64,000 bases of DNA from Stentor roeselii (taxonomy: Eukaryota; Ciliophora; Heterotrichea; Heterotrichida; Stentoridae), in contig RSEH01000017.1 of the NCBI GenBank assembly GCA_006503475.1, forward strand, positions 170,508 to 234,507, read 5' to 3'. The notes below the pieces were generated by a model. That model did not search any database. It saw nothing but the letters and a program-made list of their open reading frames with translations, and was not told where the DNA came from. The position numbers and the translations under genes are program-made. This document shows positions 38,650 to 47,178 of this stretch, piece after piece; positions within the stretch are counted from its first letter, which is position 1, and each line of letters opens with the position of its first letter.

Positions 38650-39369
38650 TTATAATTGGTTATTTACCTCATTATCCACTATCAAAATCTTCTCAGCCAC
38701 TTCAAAAATCGTATCAAGACTCTGCAAAACTTCATCATGTAATCTACTTCCTTCAAAGCGAATCTGAACTCCTTGTTCTAAAACTTCTTCAGGTTTATTT
38801 TCCTTCAAACTACAGACCCTCAAAACATCTCCAGTTCCAAATTCATGAAAAATTCGAGTTTCAAAGCTCCTGACGACTTTTCGAGTTAAAAATAAAGAGC
38901 TTCTTGCAAGACAAAAGAAAAATCTCGGCATGACTCGAATTTTTACAGTGAAGTCCGATTTTTCCATGATAGTATTCATGGAAAAAAGATTGATTTCTGA
39001 AAACCATTGAATTGGGTCGTTTCTTTTAAGTTTTTCCACGTCAATGACATCGACACTATCTTCAATAACAACAAGGCCATATCGATACCGAGGCCTGACA
39101 CTTCCAATATAACTAGAAAAACTCGAGTTTTCTTCAAAAGGCTTGCAAAATTTCGTGCCTTGTCCCAAAACCTGGCTTTCCAGGCATTTTTTTTGTGACT
39201 GAGGGTCAACCAGTCCAAGTGCTTCAAAAGTATGAAACTCAAAAGCGATTCCTGCACGTTGGTTCAAAAGACTTAAAAAACTATTCGAATAAGTCGTTAA
39301 AAGTCCTTTTTTCTCTTCATTTCCCGAGTTAGATTCAAAATGCCAGTCATCTATCCTGAACCTGTCCAT
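38650..39369 (-). CDS. TIPRL: TIP41-like protein
   Basis: 239 aa, close to the family length. Diagnostic blocks are GIAFEFHTFEAL (GIEFNATDAL in human TIPRL), VDVIDVEKLKRNDPIQWF (TDHIDTEKLKAREQIKFF), FTVKIRVMPRFFFCLAR (LSVKIRVMPSSFFLLLR) and TRIFHEF. TIP41/TIPRL binds catalytic subunits of PP2A-type phosphatases and regulates them within TOR signalling. The stop lies 13 nt from the convergent cyclin stop, and the ATG is 13 bp from the ATG of the divergent RING-DUSP gene, with GATATAA abutting it. Confidence 0.9.
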   Translation of the reverse strand: MDRFRIDDWHFESNSGNEEKKGLLTTYSNSFLSLLNQRAGIAFEFHTFEALGLVDPQSQKKCLESQVLGQGTKFCKPFEENSSFSSYIGSVRPRYRYGLVVIEDSVDVIDVEKLKRNDPIQWFSEINLFSMNTIMEKSDFTVKIRVMPRFFFCLARSSLFLTRKVVRSFETRIFHEFGTGDVLRVCSLKENKPEEVLEQGVQIRFEGSRLHDEVLQSLDTIFEVAEKILIVDNEVNNQL

Positions 39370-39382
39370 TTATATCTTTTGA
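39370..39382. promoter_or_regulatory. 13-bp divergent start-to-start interval
   Basis: TTATATCTTTTGA separates the ATGs of TIP41 (minus) and the RING-DUSP gene (plus). It holds a TATA-like box right at the TIP41 ATG. Any shared promoter longer than this must lie in coding DNA. Confidence 0.6.
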
Positions 39383-40807
39383 ATGGAGTGTCCAGATTGC
39401 CATCTGCCTTGGTCCTCAACTGAAGTGGTTCCCCGGATCCTTTCATGTGGACATACCTTGTGCGAGGCCTGCGCACTGAGAAGGTTCGACTCGACTCGAG
39501 TACTGTGCCAGGAATGCCGAGTTTTTCATGTTTTTGCCCTGGACAGGGACTTCAGCGAGACTGACAAAGACTACTCAAGCAGGTGCATTGGAAGTTTAAG
39601 CAAAAATTTCACTTTGCTTTCAATCGCTTCTGCTAATAGGAACTCAAATGACGTCGCTGATTTCGAATTGGAAATCTGTGAAGAACACAACTTGCCACTT
39701 CATAGCTTCTCGGTCAAGCCTGAAAGTGAACTTTGTGATGAATGTCTTCAAGATGTTCAGGATCTCGGACTTGATATAAGACCTATTCCTAAAGTTTGTG
39801 AGTATTTCGATGGACTTATCAAGAAACTCGCGAAAATCATGAATGGACATCTTGAGAAAATTGATCAGTTTTTGGATAAGAGAAGAAATAATGAAAATTT
39901 TGAAAAGTTTAAAGCGGAAGAAACGATTTCTAACTTTTTTGATGGGTTTTTCACGGCTGGTGATAGTGTTTTAGAAGATGTTGAAAGACAGTTAAAGGGA
40001 AAAATCAGAGATATTGAGGAGAATAACAGGAAAGTTAGAGAGCAGGTCGGTAATCGCAAGGAAATCCTTGGAAACCTCATCAGTCAGGTGAAGTACCTGG
40101 ACTCGCTATCAGACGAGGACCTGGTTCAAAAGGCAGAAATCTGCGAAAACCTTTTATCAACAACAAGACCTTTAGAAGAGCTACTAACCGTAAAATCTTT
40201 ATCATTTTCAAGCAACAAGGCAAAACTAATGAAACTAAAAAGCATAATCGAGAACTCCTACAAAATCTCCTTAAAAAAATACCTAAACACCTGGACCTGC
40301 TCAAAATGCTCTTCAGTTAACCAAGACGGGCAAATCAGTTGTCAGTCCTGCAAGTTATTCAGACCAATAGAAACTTATCCTCACCTTTCTCGCCATCCTT
40401 CTTTAGCTTCAGAGCAGGAGCTTCACGAGTTGAACCTGCGACGACAGTCAGAAATTCAAAGAATAAGCCAACTTGATAAGATTGACCCGGGCGGGATTTA
40501 TTTTTTAATCCACGCGGGGTGGGTCAACAAGTGGAAAGAGTTCGTTTTGAATAAAGGACAAGAAAAACATGTGAATAAAGAAGGTTCAACGTGTTTTTTA
40601 CCCCCAGGGCCTGTTTGTAATCATTTGTTGTTTGAGGACGAGGCTTGTCTGGTGATAAAGAAGAAGCTTAGGGCTGCTGTTGACTATCGAGGACTGAATC
40701 AGCAGGTCTGGGATGCTTATATCGAGATCTACGGCGGGGGTCCTCAGATAAAAAGAAGAAAAGTCAGTATTTACGAGGGGTCTGGACAAAGTGGCCAGGG
40801 TAATTAA
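39383..40807 (+). CDS. RING - coiled coil - RanBP2 zinc finger - DUSP protein
   Basis: 474 aa with an unusual domain order. Residues 3-45 are a C3HC4 RING (C3, C6, C22, H24, C27, C30, C42, C45; LSCGHTLCEACALRRF). A possible B-box-like remnant (CEEHNLPLHSF, CDEC) follows, then a coiled coil at about 135-290. Near residue 303 lies a RanBP2-type finger WTCSKCSSVNQDGQISCQSC. The C-terminal 110 residues look like a DUSP domain (YFLIHAGWVNKWKEFV, PPGPVCNHLL, DYRGLNQQVWDAYIEIYGG), a module otherwise typical of deubiquitinases. It is therefore a TRIM-like putative E3 ligase that has acquired ubiquitin-binding and USP-type modules. The DUSP call is by eye. Confidence 0.78.
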   Translation: MECPDCHLPWSSTEVVPRILSCGHTLCEACALRRFDSTRVLCQECRVFHVFALDRDFSETDKDYSSRCIGSLSKNFTLLSIASANRNSNDVADFELEICEEHNLPLHSFSVKPESELCDECLQDVQDLGLDIRPIPKVCEYFDGLIKKLAKIMNGHLEKIDQFLDKRRNNENFEKFKAEETISNFFDGFFTAGDSVLEDVERQLKGKIRDIEENNRKVREQVGNRKEILGNLISQVKYLDSLSDEDLVQKAEICENLLSTTRPLEELLTVKSLSFSSNKAKLMKLKSIIENSYKISLKKYLNTWTCSKCSSVNQDGQISCQSCKLFRPIETYPHLSRHPSLASEQELHELNLRRQSEIQRISQLDKIDPGGIYFLIHAGWVNKWKEFVLNKGQEKHVNKEGSTCFLPPGPVCNHLLFEDEACLVIKKKLRAAVDYRGLNQQVWDAYIEIYGGGPQIKRRKVSIYEGSGQSGQGN

Positions 40808-40824
40808 TAACTACAATTATAAAT

Positions 40825-42156
40825 ATGATAGGAAACAAGTACTATTTGTTTTTTTCTTTCTTTATGGCTGGAGCTGCTGTGATCAACTCGTATCTTACTT
40901 ATGAGGAGTTCTATCCAACTGTTATTCATATCGTCAAGTCTAAATCTATCACTCTTGTTTTGTTTAACTGTGCTGTTGCCTGCTCGGTCATTGCTTTTAA
41001 AATTATCACCTGGGTCTTTTTTTCCGTACTCAAGGATGCCGAAGTCCAAAACATGGAAAGTGAAGCGATGAAACATGGGTTCAATTTTATCATCATGCTT
41101 TACATGCTTCACCTTGCTTTTGATGTTTACATCGCTTTTCACATCTGCGCGAATATTGCAGTGTTTTCACTTCATACTCTTGCCAGCAAGCGAGTTGAAT
41201 ACGTAATTTTCAATTAGTTATTCACAGAACTCTACCCAAAAAAGGCTTATTTTCAGATGTTCATCTTTCATCTTCTTCTTATTTTTCTAGATCTATGCCT
41301 GGTGGTTCTAGAAGGAGGAACAGGGTACAAAAGTCTTTACATCTTTCTTAAATTCGAGTATCTTCTAATGGGAATTTTCGCATTGAAGAGCTTTTTGATC
41401 TTTCTTTTCAATGTCTTTGAAATGATCTGCAAGCCGCATGGTTGGGAAAGAAAAACATTTTGCATAAGTCTTGTTGATTTCTTGACAAATTTAACAACTC
41501 TCGCAGTACTCGTCTATGAATACATCATTTTATCTAAACAGAGCTATATCGGAGTTTACTTCTTGGAAAAAAGCTTTCGAGCAGTTTTAAACATGTGGAA
41601 AACTTTTTCAGGTTTTTTGGAATCGCGAAAACTAGTCTCAAAAGTAAATACTTTTCCAACAGCGACGCAGGAAGAGATCCATAAAGCAAACGACAAATGC
41701 ATTTTTTGCTTGGAAACTCTTACTGAAGCGAAAAAAATCAACTGTGGTCATTTGTTTCATTATAAGTGTCTTCGCAGTTACTTTGAAAATTCGATTAACC
41801 CTAAATGTCCCACTTGTCGTGCAAATATTGATGAAAAAACTGTGAATCATAGAAAAAATCAGCATTTTATGCAAAATGTTGCATCTTCTTTTTTGTTGCA
41901 GGAACTGCCGAGTAATGTTAATTTTTTAGGAAAACCTGTTGATATCGGAGCCACTGCTTGGGGACTTCCTAGGTCTGTGAAAAGTCATAAGATTGTCAAG
42001 GATAGTGAAAATATGAAACATGCTTTTGAAAGTATGAATGAGTTTGTTTTAAGGTTTTATATGCATCCTCCTGAGGACTATGAAGGAGCTGAAATTCAAA
42101 GGGATGATGATCGGTTTGCTGATTTTAGAGACATGTTGAGGGATTTAGGTAAGTAG
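40825..42156 (+). CDS. SYVN1: HRD1/SYVN1-like ER ubiquitin ligase, two exons
   Basis: Exons 40825-41202 and 41218-42156 around a 15-nt intron; 438 aa. The N-terminal 250 residues hold about six transmembrane helices, arranged as in HRD1. They are followed by FPTATQEEIHKANDKCIFC (human: YPDATPEELQAMDNVCIIC) and a RING-H2 domain CIFCLETL, INCGHLFHYKCLRSYF, CPTCRANI at about residues 285-327. In the ER membrane HRD1 retrotranslocates and ubiquitinates misfolded proteins (ERAD). The long Pro-rich tail of animal HRD1 is absent; the C-terminus is short and acidic. It starts 17 nt after the RING-DUSP stop, with ATTATAAAT before its ATG. Confidence 0.9.
41203..41217 (+). other. 15-nt intron in the HRD1-like gene
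   Basis: GTAATTTTCAATTAG. Removal joins GTT GAA TAC to TTA TTC ACA and links the two halves of the membrane domain. Retention ends in TAG. A at position 10. Confidence 0.9.
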
Positions 42157-42195
42157 TTTGAGATTTTAGGATTTGGGTTTAGGTTAACTAGCTAA

Positions 42196-43878
42196 CTATT
42201 GGGTTGTTGTCTTCAAGACAGGTTTAAAAGTGCATTCCTGTTCGAATTTCTTTTCTCTTTCTTCCTTAATTTTCTGCAATTTCATTTCAGTCATTTTATT
42301 AGCAGTGGTAAGTCTCTCATACATATCCTTAGGCATAGTACTTCTTTTTTTCTCAGCCAGGGCAACAGTGGTCTCACTAATTTCCGGCTTTCTTTCTCTT
42401 TCCTCAACAGTTTTTTTGCTTTCTTTCTTCAACAAGATAGATCTCTGCCCAACGCTGAGTGACTTTGAAAGAATATCGAGTTTTGTGCAAAAGACTTCAA
42501 AGTTCATCTCTTCCTGAGAACTGGCGAGTTCTTCTAAGAAAGGAGTCAAAATTAACAAGGCTTGTCCATCAATTAAATCAATTCTTATCGCGTTAGCGGA
42601 AATCAAACCGTCTTCATCAGAATCAAGGGTCTTGAAAAGTCTTTCGTATTGGCGAGTTCTGAAGTCGTGGAAGATCTTGTCAGAAGTGTCGCAGATCTTC
42701 TTTGACTGCGAAGTCTCCTGGAAAAGCTTTTGTTGCTCGGTTTTTAGTTTTTCCATTTCTTTTTGCTTTGTACTGCTTTGGGAGTAAAGCATATCCCAAA
42801 CAGTATCCGTGGCCAGTCGTTTTTCCGACTGACTGTTTATCTTCGGGTGGAAGAACTTTTGTCCAGTTTCATCAAATTCTTGACTTTCCTTAAGCCTTCT
42901 CTGTTGTTCAAGCCGTTCTTCCAACGCCCTTTTAGTTCCATCAAGTCGATCAAAAACCTCTTCTTTAGACTCCTTTCCTCCTTTTTTCTTAGTTTTCGTG
43001 ACATTAGGTCTGAAAGGAATCTGTTTGATTTCCTCTTCCGCTTTTTTAACCTGTTTTTCAGTGCGTTTTTCATGAAGATCATGAAGAGCGACATATATTT
43101 GAGTAGACCTGGTTTGATTTTTCGACTTTTTATTGATTTTGGGTACGAATTTGCACTCTTTAAGAGTTTCTTTATCCTGATTTTCCTTAAGTTTTTCCAG
43201 TCTTTCCTGGTACTCTTTCCCTTTTCGGTACAAGATATCTTCAGGGTGTTCAGCAGGTCTAGGTGAGATATAACTTGACTGTTTATTGATTGCAGGACTA
43301 AAAGTAAGTTCAGGCAGTTCAGAGTCATCCATAGCCTGCGCTTTAAGTTCCGCATTTTTCTTAAGTTCTTCCTTCTTCTTCATTCCCCTGAGGTAAAGGT
43401 ACTCGCCGTAGTTAAAATTAACAGAACTTTTACTTTTATTCATTTCCGAGTGAACTGACATGGAAGTGTTATTTTTCTTTAACTGTTGATAAATCCTGTC
43501 ATAAACAGTCCCTTTCTTCGGCTTTTTCGGGTTCTTTCCTCGGTCATCATTCTGATGTTGTGACGGCGACATTGAATTAGAAGCCATCCAATCCATTGAC
43601 TGCCCGTCAAGTTGAGGATTTTGTTCTTTTTTTTTTATGATTTCCTTGTTTTCTTGAATCAACGACACGAGTGACTGCTGCAGACTCGCTTCTAAACCGT
43701 GCTTCTCAGCAAAGGCTCGGGCGAGGGCAGCTGGATCGTCATGCTCGTGAATCGCGATCGTGTCTTGTCGCCCGTCTCCGATCTCCACTGTCATGACCAG
43801 CAGTTCTTTAGACGGACTCGGCTGTTCTGCGAAGTTTTTCTCTTCGTTTCGGGTAGGGTCGAATTCTGCTTCTTCCAT
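42196..43878 (-). CDS. Large charged protein with EF-hand-like loop, probably cilia-associated
   Basis: 560 aa. An N-terminal segment (VMTVEIGDGRQDTIAIHEHD, then PAALARAFAEKHGL) resembles a small ubiquitin-like or PB1-like fold found at the start of many protist proteins. The rest is charged helix with a recurring motif of type F-x-P-x-I/V-N: LTFSPAIN, CKFVPKIN, IPFRPNVT, FFHPKINS, CTFKPVL. Each is followed by a V/L-Y/F-D/E-R-L unit (VYDRIYQQL, VFDRLDG). One EF-hand-like loop, LDSDEDGLISANAI, sits near residue 420. Repeat proteins of this kind are common in ciliate axoneme or basal-body proteomes, but I cannot give a named orthologue. Confidence 0.7.
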   Translation of the reverse strand: MEEAEFDPTRNEEKNFAEQPSPSKELLVMTVEIGDGRQDTIAIHEHDDPAALARAFAEKHGLEASLQQSLVSLIQENKEIIKKKEQNPQLDGQSMDWMASNSMSPSQHQNDDRGKNPKKPKKGTVYDRIYQQLKKNNTSMSVHSEMNKSKSSVNFNYGEYLYLRGMKKKEELKKNAELKAQAMDDSELPELTFSPAINKQSSYISPRPAEHPEDILYRKGKEYQERLEKLKENQDKETLKECKFVPKINKKSKNQTRSTQIYVALHDLHEKRTEKQVKKAEEEIKQIPFRPNVTKTKKKGGKESKEEVFDRLDGTKRALEERLEQQRRLKESQEFDETGQKFFHPKINSQSEKRLATDTVWDMLYSQSSTKQKEMEKLKTEQQKLFQETSQSKKICDTSDKIFHDFRTRQYERLFKTLDSDEDGLISANAIRIDLIDGQALLILTPFLEELASSQEEMNFEVFCTKLDILSKSLSVGQRSILLKKESKKTVEERERKPEISETTVALAEKKRSTMPKDMYERLTTANKMTEMKLQKIKEEREKKFEQECTFKPVLKTTTQ

Positions 43879-44016
43879 ATTATGGCCCAGATTAAAGGTC
43901 GGTAATTGAATAAGAGGAACCTGTGGGAAGGATAAGAATGAAAAAAAGGGATTTTAGTGAAAAAGTGGCAGTTTTTAGAAAATTGAAAATTTTAGGGTTG
44001 GATTTAACTAGAGTGT

Positions 44017-44037
44017 GAAGAGTTCTGCGAACTCTTC
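44017..44037. terminator. Perfect 9-bp hairpin in the 3' flank of the SHIPPO gene
   Basis: GAAGAGTTC TGC GAACTCTTC, a 9-bp perfect inverted repeat with a 3-nt loop, lies 7 nt beyond the stop of the minus-strand gene at 44045. The position fits an mRNA 3'-end or stability element, but no function is known and chance is possible. Confidence 0.4.
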
Positions 44038-44044
44038 ATTATTT

Positions 44045-45031
44045 TTAATAGGGTTGTGGGGATAGAACAGGCTCTGCGTCTCTTCCTGTGCTTGGAATCG
44101 TCCATTTCGGGCCTTCTTCAGTTGAAAGTTTCGAGTCACTTGAATAAGCTCCAGGTCCCTGAATGAAAAATACAGGAGTGATCAATTGTCTTAACTTAGG
44201 CAGTCGTTGTCTAATGCTATACCTCGGCCCTCTACCAAAATGAGTAGGGATAGAATAATCAGAAGGTCCAGGTACAGGGTATTCAAAACTATTGCTTTTT
44301 CCACGTTTACTGCTTCCAAATCTGTATAAATCTTTACACATGGTACTTTGCTTGTTTCTCTCAACATCTGCCTGATACTGTCCAGGTCCTGGAGTCCTAA
44401 ACAAAACTTTTCCTTCTCTTGAACTTGACCCAAGAATAGCACTTGGCGAGTTTTCACTTCTTTTCGGACTGTAAGCTCCTGGACCTGGGGTCAAATCGCG
44501 TTTGACTCCTTTTTTCGACAATGAGATTGTGTAAGAAATCCCTGAAGACGTCATCGGCATCTTGTATTGACCAGGGCCTGGAGTCGGTGAACGTTCTTCT
44601 GATTTTCTCATCGTTGATCCAAACCGCCAGCGGGGGCCTGTCATTGTGTTTAGGTCGACGCTGTAGCTGCCTGGCCCGGGGCTGTCTTCAGAGTTGCAAG
44701 GCAGTAAATTTCGTTTGGCCTTTCCTATCCTAAAGCTTGGAAATCGCTCATGTGAGACGTTCTGAAGAGGCTCGTAAGCCCCGGGCCCTGGCGACTGAAG
44801 ATGAACTTTAAACGCTTTGCTCACAGGTATCGAGTACTTCGGACCGTTAAAGTAATTCGACATGGACTGGTAGTCCCCAGGGCCTGGACTGGCAAAGCGT
44901 TGGTTAGTCGAAGTTCTTTTCGCTTTGGGGAAGCTTTTTATTTATTACGAGATCTGCGGAGCAGATTCAGAAGTCGTTGGCGAGTAACTTCCAGGTCCAG
45001 GTGAGGTTTTTTTGTTTTGATATCTTTTCAT
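44045..45031 (-). CDS. SHIPPO/STPGR-repeat protein (ODF3-like), two exons
   Basis: Exon 1 is 44949-45031 and exon 2 is 44045-44933 (both minus), around a 15-nt intron; 323 aa. Nine copies of the Pro-Gly-Pro repeat are visible: SPGPGSYSP, SPGPGDYQ, SPGPGAYEP, SPGPGSYSV, TPGPGQYKM, TPGPGAYSP, TPGPGQYQA, VPGPSDYSI and QGPGAYSS. STPGR/SHIPPO proteins (ODF3, CIMAP family) bind microtubules of the axoneme or cortex, and many are microtubule inner proteins. The start at 45031 adds two repeats that would be lost if translation began at the internal ATG (44863) next to exon 2's beginning. GATAAT precedes the ATG. Confidence 0.88.
44934..44948 (-). other. 15-nt intron in the SHIPPO-type gene
   Basis: On the minus strand GTAATAAATAAAAAG. 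Removal joins CAG ATC TC to C TTC CCC AAA and keeps the repeat series in frame. Retention gives TAA immediately. A at position 10. Confidence 0.88.
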
Positions 45032-45071
45032 ATTATCAGCAATTGATTAATCTATTATTTAAGGAAAAACC

Positions 45072-45977
45072 TTAAACTGAAGCAGTTGAGGTACTGTTGG
45101 CTTCATTGGCAAGAGCCTGGTAAAACTTCATCAATTTTTCAACAGCGGTCTTGAGCTCCAAGTGTCTGGTGGTCAAATCGATTTGTGATAAAATGTCAAG
45201 AGTCAGAGGCTCTTTAGTCAGATTCAGGTTTTCCATTATCAGGTTCTTCTGGTCTTCCATGATGACTTCTTCCAGGTCTCTTATCAAGTCTGCTAAAAAG
45301 TCGCTGTTGCTGTTCCAGCCAATTAACTGAACGAGGTAAAAAGCTCCATCAGCACGGATGAAGTCTTTTTTGGCCTGGGGTCTGTCTTTATAGATCTTAT
45401 AACAAAGGTTTATCGTGAGTTTCCTCAGTTCAGCCTTCGGGGAGAGCATCCACCTGGCGATTAAATGGAAAATTTTGCAGGTTATTAATTTATTGAAGGC
45501 CTTTTCTGATGCGAAGTCAATGTAATAGTAAAGTAAAAAGATCGAGTTTTCCTTCTGGTCCATTCCACCTGACTTCAAAAAAGCCAGAAGGACTGGAAGG
45601 AAGACTTCGATAAAAGGAGCGACTTGCGTGGTGTACTTCTTAACACCCAGTCCCAGGTAGACCAAAGCCACTGACCCGACTGTTCTTGGACGCTCTGTCC
45701 ACTGAAGACTCACGGTTGGGTCTTTTATTTCCGTCGTGTTTGTTATCAACGGCACCAGCATCTCCCACTTCTTTTTGTTGAAACAGACCTGCGCGTATAG
45801 CAAAAGCGCTTTCGCGTTCTCGTCCTCCTGGTCTGTGTTCAATGTTATGTATTTTCCTGATGGAATCAAACCGTCTTGGTCTATCGTGTCAAGGTTCAAG
45901 TCGATACTCAAGGACTTGTTGTGACGTGGACGGTTAAATGCTCCTTTCATGTCATCTCGGTTTTGACAGCAGCCCAT
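45072..45977 (-). CDS. Armadillo-like protein with N-terminal lipidation signal
   Basis: 301 aa beginning MGCCQ, a classic dual signal: Gly2 for N-myristoylation and Cys3/Cys4 for palmitoylation. This predicts tethering to the plasma membrane, alveolar or ciliary membranes. Residues about 55-290 are alpha-helical with ARM/HEAT-like hydrophobic spacing (VPLITNTTEI, VALVYLGLGVKKY, FIEVFLPVLLAFLKSGG, AFYLVQLIGWNS). No named family recognised. The 5' flank (45978-46110) is markedly C-rich on the coding strand, and CAATAA abuts the ATG. The ankyrin-DHHC enzyme at 32788 is the type that modifies such N-termini, though nothing links the two specifically. Confidence 0.68.
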   Translation of the reverse strand: MGCCQNRDDMKGAFNRPRHNKSLSIDLNLDTIDQDGLIPSGKYITLNTDQEDENAKALLLYAQVCFNKKKWEMLVPLITNTTEIKDPTVSLQWTERPRTVGSVALVYLGLGVKKYTTQVAPFIEVFLPVLLAFLKSGGMDQKENSIFLLYYYIDFASEKAFNKLITCKIFHLIARWMLSPKAELRKLTINLCYKIYKDRPQAKKDFIRADGAFYLVQLIGWNSNSDFLADLIRDLEEVIMEDQKNLIMENLNLTKEPLTLDILSQIDLTTRHLELKTAVEKLMKFYQALANEANSTSTASV

Positions 45978-46359
45978 TTATTGTTATGGTTCATATTGAA
46001 TTTTAGGAATTCAGGATTTGGGAGATCGGGGGTTTTTGGTTTGGGTTTAAGAGTTTGGATTGGAATTTTGGAATATTGGGTTGATGAGGGTTTGGAATGG
46101 GGTTGGGTTTAGCATTGAGGTTTTAAGTGGTCAGTGATTCAATGATGCTTGAATTACTGTTAAGGATGGCGGTATCTCAATAACATCTGGGTAATATTGG
46201 GAGATATATTGGTTCCATCTTAGTGTGATATAGATTGAATCTGGGTGGCACATTGGTGATATTTGTGTTACTCTTCGGCGACACATAGCTGACATCTAGA
46301 GTCCTAACACTGTGTAAAATTATAAAAAAAATATTATCAGAAAGGCAATATAAGCTGTA
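45978..46359. other. G/T-rich intergenic region
   Basis: 382 bp. About 46000-46110 is strongly G-rich on the plus strand (5' flank of the gene at 45977). About 46140-46300 is GT-rich low-complexity with recurring ATCTGGGT/GATATT words but no exact tandem repeat. No gene seen. Confidence 0.5.
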
Positions 46360-46881
46360 TTAATTAGGAATATGTTTATATAGAAAACAGAAGAAAAATA
46401 TGAAGACAAGTATAATCAAATAATCAAAACAATCATAAGAACTAGTTTCTTCTATTTTTGGCTTATCCTCCTTCTTCTTTCGAAATGGCTTATTGATTTT
46501 TGAATACCGTTTTTCAGTATTTCTAGGTACTAATTCATTGAAGCTATTCAGTACAATTAACGTTGCATATTTGATCATTTCTTCGTGAGTGAGGTTGTAA
46601 TGTTGTCTATAAGTTAGTTGGAAATTTTCAGCGAGTTGATTATTGTAACTTTTATTTGGAGAGTAATAATTCATGAAAACAGGTAACCTTTGAGGATCTT
46701 TAAATGATCTTACATTTTTGTACCTAAATGGTCTTCTTGATACATAAATATTGAATAATCCACACTGAAAGCATTTTCCAGTACTATTAAACTTAGAGAA
46801 CCATCGTCTACCACAAACACAAACAAACAAGTATCCTTCGAGATACTGAGTGTCATGGTAATTGAAATAGTATTCCTCCAT
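46360..46881 (-). CDS. Tail-anchored zinc-ribbon protein, paralogue A
   Basis: 173 aa. After a short N-terminus the protein has a zinc-ribbon-like motif CVCGRRWFS ... GKCFQCGLFNIYVSRR (residues about 21-50), then a charged region and a single C-terminal transmembrane helix of about 20 residues (FDYLIILVFIFFFCFLY), predicting a tail-anchored protein with a cytosolic zinc ribbon. The layout recalls receptor-transporting (3CxxC) proteins, but only two Cys pairs are present. It is clearly related to the neighbour at 47179-47706, so this is a tandem duplication. Base composition is more AT-rich than in the housekeeping genes. Confidence 0.65.
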   Translation of the reverse strand: MEEYYFNYHDTQYLEGYLFVCVCGRRWFSKFNSTGKCFQCGLFNIYVSRRPFRYKNVRSFKDPQRLPVFMNYYSPNKSYNNQLAENFQLTYRQHYNLTHEEMIKYATLIVLNSFNELVPRNTEKRYSKINKPFRKKKEDKPKIEETSSYDCFDYLIILVFIFFFCFLYKHIPN

Positions 46882-47178
46882 GAGAGTTTATAAAGATTCT
46901 ATTTATTACTTATGTTTTAATTAGAGTTAGTAATTCTGCTTTATTTAGCTAGTATTTGACACAATATTTATTCATATCTTAGAAATAATTTGATCAATTA
47001 TTATAATTGATATAAATTTCAAATGATTAAGAATTAGTATCGTCTGATTATTTTGAAAGATGTAAGAATCTGAAAGGATTATTCTTGCAAATTGCTACTT
47101 CGGGTTTGCTAATATATGTTATTGGATAAATAATTATATGATTGTGAATGATTTTTATTCAAAGTGTACAAGAAGATT

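Noticed and set aside
42763-43266. Plus-strand ORF of 167 codons rich in Phe/Leu.
   Set aside because: Antisense of the charged EF-hand protein; Lys/Glu codons read backwards give hydrophobic residues.
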